From Sipunculus nudus (taxonomy: Eukaryota; Annelida; Sipuncula; Golfingiida; Sipunculidae), in NCBI GenBank assembly GCA_026874595.1, contig CM049316.1:8792839-8856838 (forward strand): a stretch of 64,000 nucleotides of DNA, read 5' to 3'. Under the pieces are notes generated by a model. The model had not been told where the DNA came from and ran no database searches. It worked only from the letters and a program-made list of their open reading frames with translations. Shown here piece after piece: positions 45,834 through 57,200 of the stretch (position 1 is its first letter; each line of letters starts with the position of its first letter). The translations under genes and the position numbers were made by a program.

Positions 45834-46556
45834 GATGTTGTGTATAATCTTCCGGGTGAGGTGGACACTGTTTGATCAGCTGAAGCTTGAAACTAGTTAG
45901 AACACATCAAACTTAGGTGTACAGCAACAGACCAGATCTGATGGTGACAGCTCCAGTGAAGTTCTTGTTGACTTCCAGACAAGCCCGCCGTTCACAGGGA
46001 AATTCCCATTAAAAACAATAATTTGAACGAATTTTAATAAAAAAATATATGAAAATTTTGTTACACATATTTAGGCAGGTGAACTTATCATATTTTCATA
46101 ATTTCCTAAAATAAGAAATCTTTGGAATACAATACTGATTTTGGAGATACTGATAACGTTATATTGTAAAGTTGATATTTCATATCCGTTTGTTAATTTT
46201 TGTTTTCTACGTGTTCATCAATCGGAAGTTCAGCACACATGGGCAGACGGCGCTCATACAATGTGAATTTACAGCTGATTTATTAAGGATAAACGTGTGA
46301 ATAAGGTATATTCAGTTGACACTGAATACTGCTGTATCCTCTACTAACAAGTAAGAAAATGTGAATTTTTAAAATGATATTAATGCGATCTAAAAAAGTT
46401 ACATCTGGTGGCCATAATAAATTCACCTATTTTCGCCCATGTTTACATGAACTGTCAAGTGTCAGGTTGTCCACTCTTATCATCAACACACGTACTCTTG
46501 TTAAATATTATGTCATATTGTGTGACCTGTTATGACATAAATGGAATATTATTATA

Positions 46557-46740
46557 ATACAGTGAAACTCCTGCTTGCGGACTATCGGTAAGGCGGACAA
46601 CTCACTAATGCGGACAGTAAATCTCAGTCCCTTCAATTTTGCCTCTATATTATGTTAATCTAAACTCAGTAAAGCAGACAACACTATTCCGGACAACAGA
46701 CAAACTTTCCTGTCCTGTCTGTGTATACAGTACATATTTC
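46557..46740 (+). mobile_element. pogo/Tigger-like MITE fragment
   Basis: Begins TACAGTGAAACTCCTGCTTG with CGGACTATC and AAGGCGGACAACTC, the CAGTGAAACYCC plus repeated CGGACA pattern of pogo/Tigger ends. A right end is not clearly seen. A very short similar end (TACAGTGAGACCTTAATGTT) is at 59524. Confidence 0.5.
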
Positions 46741-47007
46741 GAGGAGCGAATATAGAATACCTCAGGCACCCTGGTTATCAGAACGTCCTAAAGAGGGCGA
46801 TACATTTGATGGGGATAGAGAGGAAAAATGGGGTATAGTCTTTTTGGGGTTCATTTTAAATACTAGATGAGTTATGATGTGACTTGTAACATCTGAGTAT
46901 CTGACTGTTAGGTATGTCTTGTACCTATCTGATGTCCGGTACTGTTCGATCTGGAAGAGACAGAGATATATGTGATTATTATACATGACATTCAATAAAC
47001 ATATCCA

Positions 47008-47076
47008 TGAGCAAGACTCGAACCAGCGACCGTCTGCAGAGAAGTCCTGAGCTCTACCACTGAGCTATGAAGACTT
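47008..47076 (-). repeat. tRNA-like SINE head
   Basis: The minus strand has A box TAGCTCAGTGGTAGAGC and B box GGTTCGAGTCTTGC at tRNA spacing. The anticodon stem and acceptor stem do not pair well, so it is a SINE head or tRNA pseudogene. Confidence 0.6.
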
Positions 47077-47229
47077 GTTGAATGTTTTCAGAAAATGGGG
47101 GTATTTAAGTTTAGACAAAAGATGTTTATGCGTGAATGAGCATGATCACGTGAGTTGGTCTCGTTGTCAAAGTGTTGGGGGAAACCCAAGTTGTGATGAC
47201 GTCATTTATAGTGGGCGAAATCGTCCTTA

Positions 47230-48608
47230 CCGTAAAATCTCCACTTAAAACCGCACCCAGACTTTGCCGAAATTCCAGGCGAGACACCGCGAGGGGCTCA
47301 AATACTAAGAACCCCCCTTTAAAACCGCACCAACTTTCGCTATGGAATGATTTGACAAAAGACAATCAAGCAATCATCTAGAAATGAACACGCGTAGGTT
47401 GCGTCTCGGCCATTCCTGTCCACCTTAAAAATTCCTTGGGCATTTTATTTAAACATATCATAACACTTTTTTGCAGGGTCACTCAAGCATGAAGTTTGGG
47501 AAGACGTAAGGGCCGGTGAACCTCTGCCTGTTTATACAGATTTTATATTCCGTGCCATATTCTTGTTTGCTACTGATTTGTCATTATATTTTGGAAAAAA
47601 TATTCTGCTGATCCATTTCAAGTCACTGTATATTTTAATTCTAAAAGTAATATTTTGAAATCTTAATTTTTGAAAAAATTCCATTTTCTGGAATTACTCG
47701 GAAGATTCAAATCATTTTCATACTGGTTACTTCGGTATTATCTTTGTCACATCGTACGTTGACATCGCTCCATGTCACAATTTGCTGGTGCGTTTGAAAA
47801 CATCGCTGGTCAACTTAACTAAATATCAAAGTAACTGAAGTTACCTTTTCGAGATACGCACGTATAGGAAACATGACGCTTGAAAACGAGTGATTTTAAG
47901 GTAAAATTAAAGTGGCCAGTCCGGGTTAGCAAGTTTTTTTCCTGAAGAAAGTTTCCGTGTGGAGAGCCATTTTGTCAAGGCAGTGTTCGGCAAGGCACGC
48001 TGGGACGAAATAGATGGCTGTTCTATTTACCACCCACCGCGTACAGCCGTTCAAAATATTCTTAGCAGAATACCGGGGTGTTTCAGCACATGGCAGCACT
48101 CAAACTTGATTTTAAAACGATTGTCTGCCATTGTGTGACTCTTTACAATGTCAGCTTTTTATTCATTTTACGTTTTAAACAAATAATCATTGCTAAATAA
48201 TGCCGCAAATGGGTTTAAAGTGGGCTTTTATTTCAATTTTGCTTGACCATGCCCAACGAAGTGGACCGCTGTGTGTAACAGCAGGGTTGTTGTAAACGTA
48301 TTATTTGGTGACAATTACCAAGATTTTATAACAAGTTATATATCACAAGAAAACTAATCAGCAATATTTAATTTATAAATAACAAATAATCGTAAATAAT
48401 ACATTTACACACGGCTCCCATGGATGCTAAGAACAGCCTTCGAAAGTTGCAATATTATCGCCCACGCGCCGGCCCAAAAACGATGTCTACCAGGAAGATA
48501 TTCAGGAAACCCTTCTAGTATAAACCGCACAGTGCTTTCAGGAAATCAACCTGATTCAAGATTTTGAATTTCTTGATTAAACCGCGGTTTTAAGTGGAGA
48601 TTTTACGG
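47230..48608. mobile_element. 1.38-kb TA-flanked TIR element
   Basis: Perfect terminal inverted repeats of at least 25 bp, starting CCGTAAAATCTCCACTTAAA, are flanked by TA on both sides (47228-47229, 48609-48610). No transposase is recognised, so it is non-autonomous. The CCGTAW ends and TA target resemble those of the 4.1-kb element at 38744, suggesting one superfamily; a Tc1/mariner-like TA target is possible. Confidence 0.75.
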
Positions 48609-48724
48609 TAGACCAAATCGTCAGTTCATATGTTTGACATGGAAATGTGTAGTAGGCCTAGTAAGAAGAGGTACTAAATAGATATGAAAGTGAAAATGGT
48701 AACAATGATGTAAAATGATGAATG

Positions 48725-49085
48725 ATATATAATGTGAAATAATGATGGGGGAGACCCCCCAAACCCCCCTGTATTAGGTAGAATGATTATAATGAATGAT
48801 AAATAATGAGGAATAATTGGGGGGAGACCCCCCAAACCCCCCTGTATTAGGTAGAATGATAAGAATGAATGAGAAATAAAGTGGTATAATGATGGGGGGA
48901 GACCCCCAACCCCCCCCCCCCCCCCCCTGTTATAGGTAGAATGATAAGAATGAATTATAAATAATGAGGAATAATGATGGGGGGAGACCCCCCAAACCCC
49001 CCCTGTAATAGGTAGAATGATAAGAATGAATGATAAATAATGAGGAATAATTGGGGGGAGACCCCCCAAACGCCCCCTTGTGGGA
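48725..49085. repeat. ~75-bp minisatellite with G-run/C-run hairpin
   Basis: Five units, each with GGGGGGAGACCCCCC (able to fold on itself) then AAACCCCCCTGTATTAGGTA and GAATGATAAGAATGAATGAT. The G/C core starts near 48746, 48820, 48895, 48978 and 49054. The open frames that cover it are artefacts of the repeat. Confidence 0.9.
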
Positions 49086-50170
49086 GGAATAGATGAATGA
49101 TAGATGAATGAATCAGTAGGAAAAGATTGTGGAGAAATGGCACAGGAACGAAGTGAAGTGTAGCGAGATAGTGAATGGATGAGATTGTGTGAGATGGTGA
49201 TTCCTGATGATGTAATGGAGAAAGTAGGGGAAGCCTATGGCAACATGGCGGCGTTGGTTTAGGAAAGATGGAAGGGGGTGGAATACAGGATACAAATGAT
49301 AGAACACTTAGAAGGAATGGACAAATAGACAGTTATTAGTGACGGTATGTGTTACTAAATACATTCATCTCTTGCAATAGACAGGGTGGGCCAGTAATGT
49401 TGGCCGGTTTAGGTGCCTGAGGTATTCTATATTCGTACCTATTTCGATCCTCCAAAGCGGACAGTCATTGCCCGTTCTATTTTTGTTCATATATTTACCG
49501 GGTTATGCCGCCCCGAGGTTGTGACCTCGTTTTACCTGTTTTGGTCAAAGCGACAGCCAGAGGACAAGCGTAATTTGGTGAACCATCGTGATGTTATATG
49601 TGAAAATACAGTCAAAATTGTTGTTTATTTCTATAAATGTGTAGATATCACAAACAATTCTTTATTAAGATAAGCCAGTCAATAACTTGAATAAGAAAAA
49701 CTAAGCTTTCAAACAGCTTTTCATTTTACAAGACCAACATTAAAGACAAAAGTTTGTGCATTGTTACCGGCGCCCGGCCGGGGGAGCCTTTACTAATGAA
49801 CTTTCTAGGGACACTTTGCACTTTGTTATGGTGAATGCGTTTCGAAGACTATTCTTTAACAAATATTAATGCTGTCTGGATGCTGTCAATAATTGATCTT
49901 CAGTAAACCTAGTGCAACCATCCATGAATAATGCTAACTTGAAGATGAAGTTTGGTACGTCGAAGTGAAACTGTCTAGATAAGTGTGTGAGGCCTAGCTG
50001 ATAAAGTTGAAAGAGAGACCGAAAGTGTTTCCCTTTCCCTTTTCAAAAATAATATTTAATAAATTACAAATGCATATATAAGCTATTTTGAAGATGATTT
50101 AATCAAATTTATGTATTTCAAATTAAGTGTAAACATAATAAAAACAGAGGCTGTGTGCAAGCTGGGAATT
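49086..50170. other. Unrecognised DNA between CHTF8 and UTP4
   Basis: No domain or splice-supported exon. A YY1-like CAACATGGCGGCG is at 49241-49253, which could mark a start site of a gene on either strand. An 86-codon plus-strand frame (49413-49673) has no recognised motif. Confidence 0.4.
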
Positions 50171-50173
50171 TTT

Positions 50174-53100
50174 TTAGCTCAGCTGACTATAAGTCATCTG
50201 AGCTATAGTCGTGGTCCATTGTCCGTCGTCCGTCTGTCCGTTCGTCCGTCTGTAGATGTGGCACGTTTTGAAACCGTAAGACCTAGGAATCCGAAATTCA
50301 GCATAATGTTAGATGTCCCCAAGATCTCCTACCAAGCCAAAAACTGGGTCTTTGCGTCTTCATTCCTTTGAGAAATTAAGGAAAAACCTCAATTTTTAAT
50401 TAAAAACCTATTTTCACACTTCAGGACTGCCTAATATCAAAACCACTCATCTGTTTTTCCTCATATTTCCTATAAATAATCCTCTATATAATTCCTATAT
50501 ACATGCCAGAAATTATGTCTGTATTTTATAATTTAAAAAAGTTATGGGCCAAAACATAATGCATTTTGTAAATAATCAGGAAAGAAATTTTATCACTTAA
50601 CACAAAACTTGTAAAAGCTAAGCACTTTTTTTCCAGTAATATTATTTTTATTAATCAAAAATAAATTGTATACCCAAAATTAGATCAAAATCTTTTAAAA
50701 TTTTTAAAATATTAGCAAAAATAAAAAATTGGTACCTTAAATTTTGCCCAACTTTGACCATGGCACGTTTTTTTCCTGTAAATGCTGTGGATTTAATTTT
50801 CAAAGCATGTTTTTGTTAGCATTTCAACTGTTAACACCCAAAATTTGAAACCAGTTGATCAAAAACTGTAGATTTTATTCAAGTTTTCAAGCACCATGTC
50901 ACATATTGCTAGTGTTATGCAGTTTGCTAGAGCTCAGCTCCCAAGCTTCAGCTCTAAGTTCCTTAAATTTGGCATACAGTTAGATTTCTCCAAAATCCCC
51001 TACCATGCCAAGAATTTGGTCACTAGGACTTCATTCCTTTGAGATAATAATGAAAAACTTCATTTTTCCATTAAAAACCCATTGTTACACTTTAAGACTG
51101 CCTAATAGCAAAACCACTGATCTGACTTTGATCATATATATTATACATATTTTTCTATACATTCGCTATGCACATGCCAGAAATTATGTCATTATTGCGT
51201 ATTTTTTTTAAGTTATGGGCCCAAACATAATGCACTTTTTTAAAAATCAAGAAATATATTTACTCACCTAAGATGAGAATTGCTGAAGCTTGAGACTTTT
51301 TGTCAGGAATATAACTTTATTTAATCAAGATTCGATTGTTTACCCAAAATTAGATCTGAATTTTGCAAATTTTTCAAGTTATTAGCTTAAATAAAAAATC
51401 AGTACCCTAAATTTTGTCCAACTTTGGCAATGGCACTTTTTTTTCTGTAAGCACTGTTGATTTAATTTTCACAGCATATATACATAAGGATTTAATCTTT
51501 TTAAATCTGAAATTTCAAAGGAATTGATTGAAAAGAGTAGCTTTTATTCAAGTTTTCTTACACCATGTCAAGTGTTGTTTACATCTAGCCCACCTAGTAG
51601 TAAAGCCTCCAGTTGCATTATGTAACCCACCCCAGGCAGCTTGTCTTGGCTCAGCTGGGCCACTACTAGCAGGCTTCCCCTCTGCCCTGCACACCCCCCC
51701 CCTAGATGATGCATTAACTAGATGAATGTTATAATTTTCTCTATTTCATTTTATTCTTGGCTATGCTACATTTTAGATTTCGTATTTACCACCAGGGTTA
51801 CAATGATTAAAGTGCACATTTAATTGTGTCCACAAAGTGGTGTATTGCTATGAAAGTGTGGATGTTCATCAGACAAGTAATTCCTTCCTTGAGAAGAGTA
51901 AAAACTTCACCAGGTGTGAAATTGACTATTATTTCCAGGAATAAATTAAAGCTTAGATTGTAATTAGCATAATGATATTGTTTGTCCCTCATTCAACCAA
52001 CAGTGTGTATACTTTATTTGAAAAGATGTTTTTATTTTACCAAATTTACAGAATCTTATTTTATTTTGGTGAATAAGATTAAGCATGTACTGAAAACTCC
52101 AATGTGCAAAACTTTTTAATAGTGATTCAAGGAATATTCTTGTAGATGCCATGTTGTGGCATTATTTTCTTTTAAATTCAGTTTAAAAATTTGTGATTTA
52201 AAAATAATAAAAATATATGTGTATGCATAATATGACCCAATATGAGCTACACTCTGGATGTATAATGATTGCAACTAAGAATTCTAATATTTTAACTTAT
52301 ATTTTCAGTGTTTTTTTAATACAAATTTATAAAACTTGTAAAATCTTTTAAATTTTTTAAAATATTAATAAAAATAAAAAATTGGTACCTTAAATTTTGC
52401 CCAACTTTGACCATGGCACGTTTTTTTCCTGTAAGTACTGTGGATTTCATTTTCACAGCATGTTTTTGTTAGCATTCCAACTGTTAACACCAAAAATTTG
52501 AAACCAGTTGATCAAAAACTGTAGATTTTAATCAAGTTTTCAAGCACCATGTAACATATTGTTTACATCAAGCTAGTGTTAAGCAGTTTGCAAGAGCTCA
52601 GCTCCCCAGCTTCAGCTCTAAGTTCCTTAAATTTGGCATACAGTTAGATGTCTCCAAAATCCCCTACCATGCCAAGAATTTGGTCACTAGGACTTAATAC
52701 CTTCAAGATATTAATGAAAAACTTCATTTTTCCATTAAAAACCCATTGTTACACTAAAAAATCAAGAAATATATTTACTCGCTTAACAAGGGCATTGCTG
52801 AAGCTAGAGATTTTTTTGTCAGGGATGTAACATTATTTAATCAAGATTCAGTTGAATACCCAAAATTAGTTCTGAATTTTTCAAATTTTATAAGTTATTA
52901 GTATAAATATAAAATTAGTACCTTAAATTTTGCCAAACTGTGACAATGGCACATTTGTTTCCTGTGAGCACTGTTGATATAATTTTCATATCATGCACAC
53001 ATAAGGGTTTCAGCTTTTTAGTTTAGAAAGCTGAAAGAAATTGGCCAAAAATTGTAGCTTTTATGAATGTTTTTTATGAGACCCTGTCAGACTTTGGCTC

Positions 53101-54296
53101 TCTCCAGCCCCTCTTGAGTCACCTGTATGTTGACCTTGTTGACCTTTCATCAAATTATGCACGCTTGAGGCGAGAATCCAGGCAGCTTATGGCCAGCCAC
53201 AGTTGATCCAGGTGTCCAACCCAACTCATCTAGTAGTTTTATCCAACAACATAACAATAAACAATAAATTAATAAATTTTTATTGGTGTTTAATAACAAA
53301 TTAAAGAAAAATAGAAAAGGAATTTGTTAGTTTATAATAACAGGAAATTAATTTGCAGTTACTGATGATATAAGAATCTTGTATCGATGGGTAGAATGTC
53401 ACATATTCCAAACAACACCATGCAGTCACCTATGGCATTTTTTTCAGTTCAATTTTAAAAATAAAGAAGTAAATCATATTATTCATTACTAATCATTAGG
53501 GATCATATGAAGGAAATTAATGATAGACAAAGATGCATTTGATAATATTAATCTAGATTCCTACTGTGTCTAGTGTGTACATTGATGTGAAATGAGTCCA
53601 AAATGAATTTTTTACAGTTGTTTTTTAATATAAATAAAAGCTATAAAACCAGGTACTTATGATCATTATTTAAATGTGTGAATTTTGTATATTCTGGATT
53701 CTCAACATCATTGTTTGGTGAAAACTGAATAAATACCAGACATGGTGCGAATACTTTGTAATTGTATTTAAATACGAATATGATTATGTACTCCATTATA
53801 AAATTTCTTGCATATAGAATGGGAATTCAGGTAAAAATGAAAGTATATGAATACTCGTTCAAATACTTTCAAAATGTATTCATGAATGCATTCATGAATA
53901 TATTCTTTAATATTATTTTAATAATCATATCAGTTATATTTCATTTTAAAAAATCATATGATTCTCTTATTAATTTTAATAAAAATTATATTTGGGACAA
54001 TATTTGTAATTTTTTTAAATAAATAGTTACTCTTATATTATATGTTCTGCTTATAAATTATATGGCCAAGTCAAAATCTGTGTGACAATAGTACTCCATT
54101 TGTTAATAAAATAAATGAAATCAATCCTCTTCCCTGTCTCCAAAGGTACTATCAAAATCATACATAAGCTAAACAACAACAACTCATAATACAGCTTATA
54201 TTTATTACCACACAAAACCAGCATGTGCCTCATTTCTAAAAAATATTTTTTTATCATATATAACAGCTGAGCATCATGACCCATAGGTCCCTTGTT
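50174..54296 (-). mobile_element. ACAAGGG-family repeat, long minus-strand copy
   Basis: The right terminus, here at low coordinates, is TAGCTCAGCTGACTATAAGT with hairpin 50176-50204 and adjacent GTCCGTCGTCCGTCTGTCCG. The left terminus at 54296 reads, on the minus strand, AACAAGGGACCTATGGGTCA. 51580-52320 is the inverted match of 12630-13310. A direct internal duplication of about 420 bp (50687-51100 and 52345-52760) explains part of its unusual length. No coding capacity. Confidence 0.75.
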
Positions 54297-57200
54297 CCAT
54301 TAGCCACCATGGGTAATTCATAACACAATGGATTAGCCACTTCATTACTTCATTAGCCACCATGTATTGTCACAAACTTTTTTTACCATTTATAGTAGTA
54401 TACTTGCCATTTACTCTGAACTTGTCTAAATTAAAATTTTATATGTACATAATATTATTATCTCCCAGCTGTCTTGGGCATGTCTCCTGGCTAAAACCAG
54501 ACCAAGTGTATCCAGATCATAATAACTCATCCTGGCCCAATTCTCCAAAAATTTTAGATTGTAATTAAGAATTATATCATATTGGAAAAAAATTGCATTC
54601 CTTTTAAAAATAAAGAATATATTGATAATTTTACTGTTGCATTCAGTTCTGTTCATTTTCCTGGTAGATTGAACAAGACTACTGCAAAGTTACTTGTATG
54701 TTGTTGTTGAATGATTGGTTCCCATGCATATTGCCATGATATTGGTGCCATAAATTTAATATTTCAAAAGTTTGATACATATTGATCTTTATGTAGTTGG
54801 AATAGCCAACGTGAACTGAATATTTGCTACTTTTATTGCTGCTTTTGATAATGCTTTTTGCAAAAAAAAAATTATTCTGAATGTTTATATAGGTAAATTT
54901 GTCAACACTGATAATTGTTTGACTTTTACAGTTTCAGGAATAAGAATACATGACATGTACTATTACTGGTATGACATGCATGATGTTTTAATGGTTTTGA
55001 TTCTGATGTTACACATTTACTGGTAATGTATATTAAAAGCTCGATACAATCAATTTCACGTACATGTAGTTGGAACTGATCTTAAGCGTTAGCTTCTTAT
55101 AACTTATGTTCATGCTAATTAGATATTTTTGACCCATGAAATATATATCAGAATGAAAACTTTTTATGCAACCAAAAAAAATTCAAAATGATACAGATTT
55201 CCATAAGAAATTTGTGATGTTTAAATGAATACTTTGCAAAGACATTTTTGATACCCTAAAATTCCTGGAAAAAGTCACGACTTGTACTAGGAAATCAAAT
55301 TTTAAAAAACATACATCAAAGTCAGCTTTCCTGGTACATGGAAGGGCGTCCATTGAGCGATAATTGGCGATTCCTTTAACAAGTGCTTAGCAAAAAGTTT
55401 TTCCCCAAATCCTTTGCACCTTTAACCTTATCTAATAAAAATCTGCCTTATATCTGGAGAACTGCCGGGATTTCGATTTTGTTGACATGAACCAAATTAT
55501 AAACTTGCCGAGTTCAAGGCGTACCTTTTCTGACACTATTCAAGAAACACTTCCTAATCTGCTCTGCTGTTCTGTCATAAGTCAGTTTGACCTTTATGCC
55601 AGTCTACTGCTCTTTGATGTACATTTTCTTGCAGTTTAACCATATCGTATGCGTCTAATTATGGAAAGCTCACGGTATAATAGCAGATTATACATATAAA
55701 TTTGGGTCACATTCAAATTCACTCCTCTAAAGATACATCTTGAATTTTATGGCCCGCCCAGTTGATCGCTGGGTACCAGCTGACCTTTGAAACCATGTAA
55801 AAATGTTTTGTAGGATTCCTGATCTTTGGCAGGAAATCAGCGATACTGGTCACTTTTCTTCTTATACCAAATACATCCTATGGTAAAAAGCAAAATTCAC
55901 CTTTTTCATGATTCTAAGAGAAAAACATTTCTCATATCCGTCTTTTTTAAGGGAAAGATATGCTAAAAAAATTGTTTCTGCATCCTGTTTCCAACTAACC
56001 CTATTTCTGTTCTGCCAACCAGTGCTTTTTTCTGATCTGCATGGTTTGAAATCCATTTTATACTTATTTTATACTTTATTATCAAAAGATACAGAAAGAA
56101 ATGAGCTAGAAATGGTTAGAACTGGACAGGAATAAATGATTTATTTATAATAATGCCTCCTTGTTTCGAAAGACCCACCAGAAGCTTGTGTGATTCAACA
56201 GGAGTTCACGAATTCTCCTGACTGTCATGTGGCGGGAACATAGTGGTGGCCTGGCTGTGGTCACCTTGACAATGGCTCAACAGGCACCTAGGACATGTCA
56301 CCTTGGCACATTCAATGTGTTATGCCCCTTTATTCTTACATTGTACAGCTTGGATTGTTAAAGGGCTTTTGCAGTTTTTAATGCAGAATGGCAAGCACAT
56401 TTCTCAGTGGCACTCTGAAAAACTGATTGTCTCAGAACATTGGATTTTTTTTTAAATTTTACTCAAAGAAGAGTTACATATAAAAGGAACTACTAAAGAG
56501 GAAAACAAGTGAGAAAATATATTGAAATTGCCTACTTCATAGCAACTCCAACCCTACCAGATCTGTCTTCATATCAGATAAAATAATTGTAATAATTCTG
56601 AATTATTAAACACCATTATTTTATGGTTATATTTGAACATTATATTAATTTTGATTTTGGTTACATTGTAAGCTTATGTTATGACACCAGGTAACTTTAG
56701 GTTTACACTAAACCGACTAATGCAACTACAAATTTAAAGTTAAACTTGTAGCACAGACTGTTCTGGATCAGCTGTTACACCCTGTTCCATATGGTAGTGA
56801 AACCATTTTATTTGGTGGGTAACCTGAACACCAGTAACATTGGCAATGATAAATGCCTACACTGGAAAAAAATTAAAAACCCAGAAGGAATGCATTTTCT
56901 TTGGAGGGAATTAGTGCTAAACCTGAATTCCCTCGAGGAAATTTAACTTTTTAACTTTCCAACATTTTGACCTATGACAACTGGGTCTAGAATAAGTCGA
57001 GCAAGAACTCATGGGAAAAAAAGCACTTTGATGGCAAATCTCTCTGCATGAGTTATCAATGGACAATAATAGAATTAAGCTTTAAGATACATGTTTGCTC
57101 TAAAATGAGCGATTTCACAGTTGATACCAATATAATGAACCATTGGACAAAATGTTTAAATGGCTGTTTTAAAAAAGGTTTGGACCAGGATATCAATCAT

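Larger units (their letters stand above)
45834..47229. promoter_or_regulatory. Upstream region of CHTF8; candidate shared promoter side
   Basis: This is the 5' side of CHTF8 and faces UTP4. It holds an ETS-like CGGAAGTT at about 46223 and a CRE TGACGTCA at 47197-47204, but no TATA box or start site can be assigned. Repeats at 46559 and 47008 lie within it. Confidence 0.3.

Noticed and set aside
48674-49143. 131-codon Gly/Pro/Ser-rich minus-strand frame
   Set aside because: It is a translation of the 75-bp minisatellite, as the repeated GG-PP pattern shows.
49413-49673. 86-codon plus-strand frame as a small gene between CHTF8 and UTP4
   Set aside because: No recognisable motif, no splice or start context support, and typical length for chance frames here.
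55862-56135. Overlapping 64-75-codon frames (MDFKPCRSEK; MILREKHFSYP)
   Set aside because: They overlap on opposite strands, neither shows a domain, and no neighbouring exon supports either.
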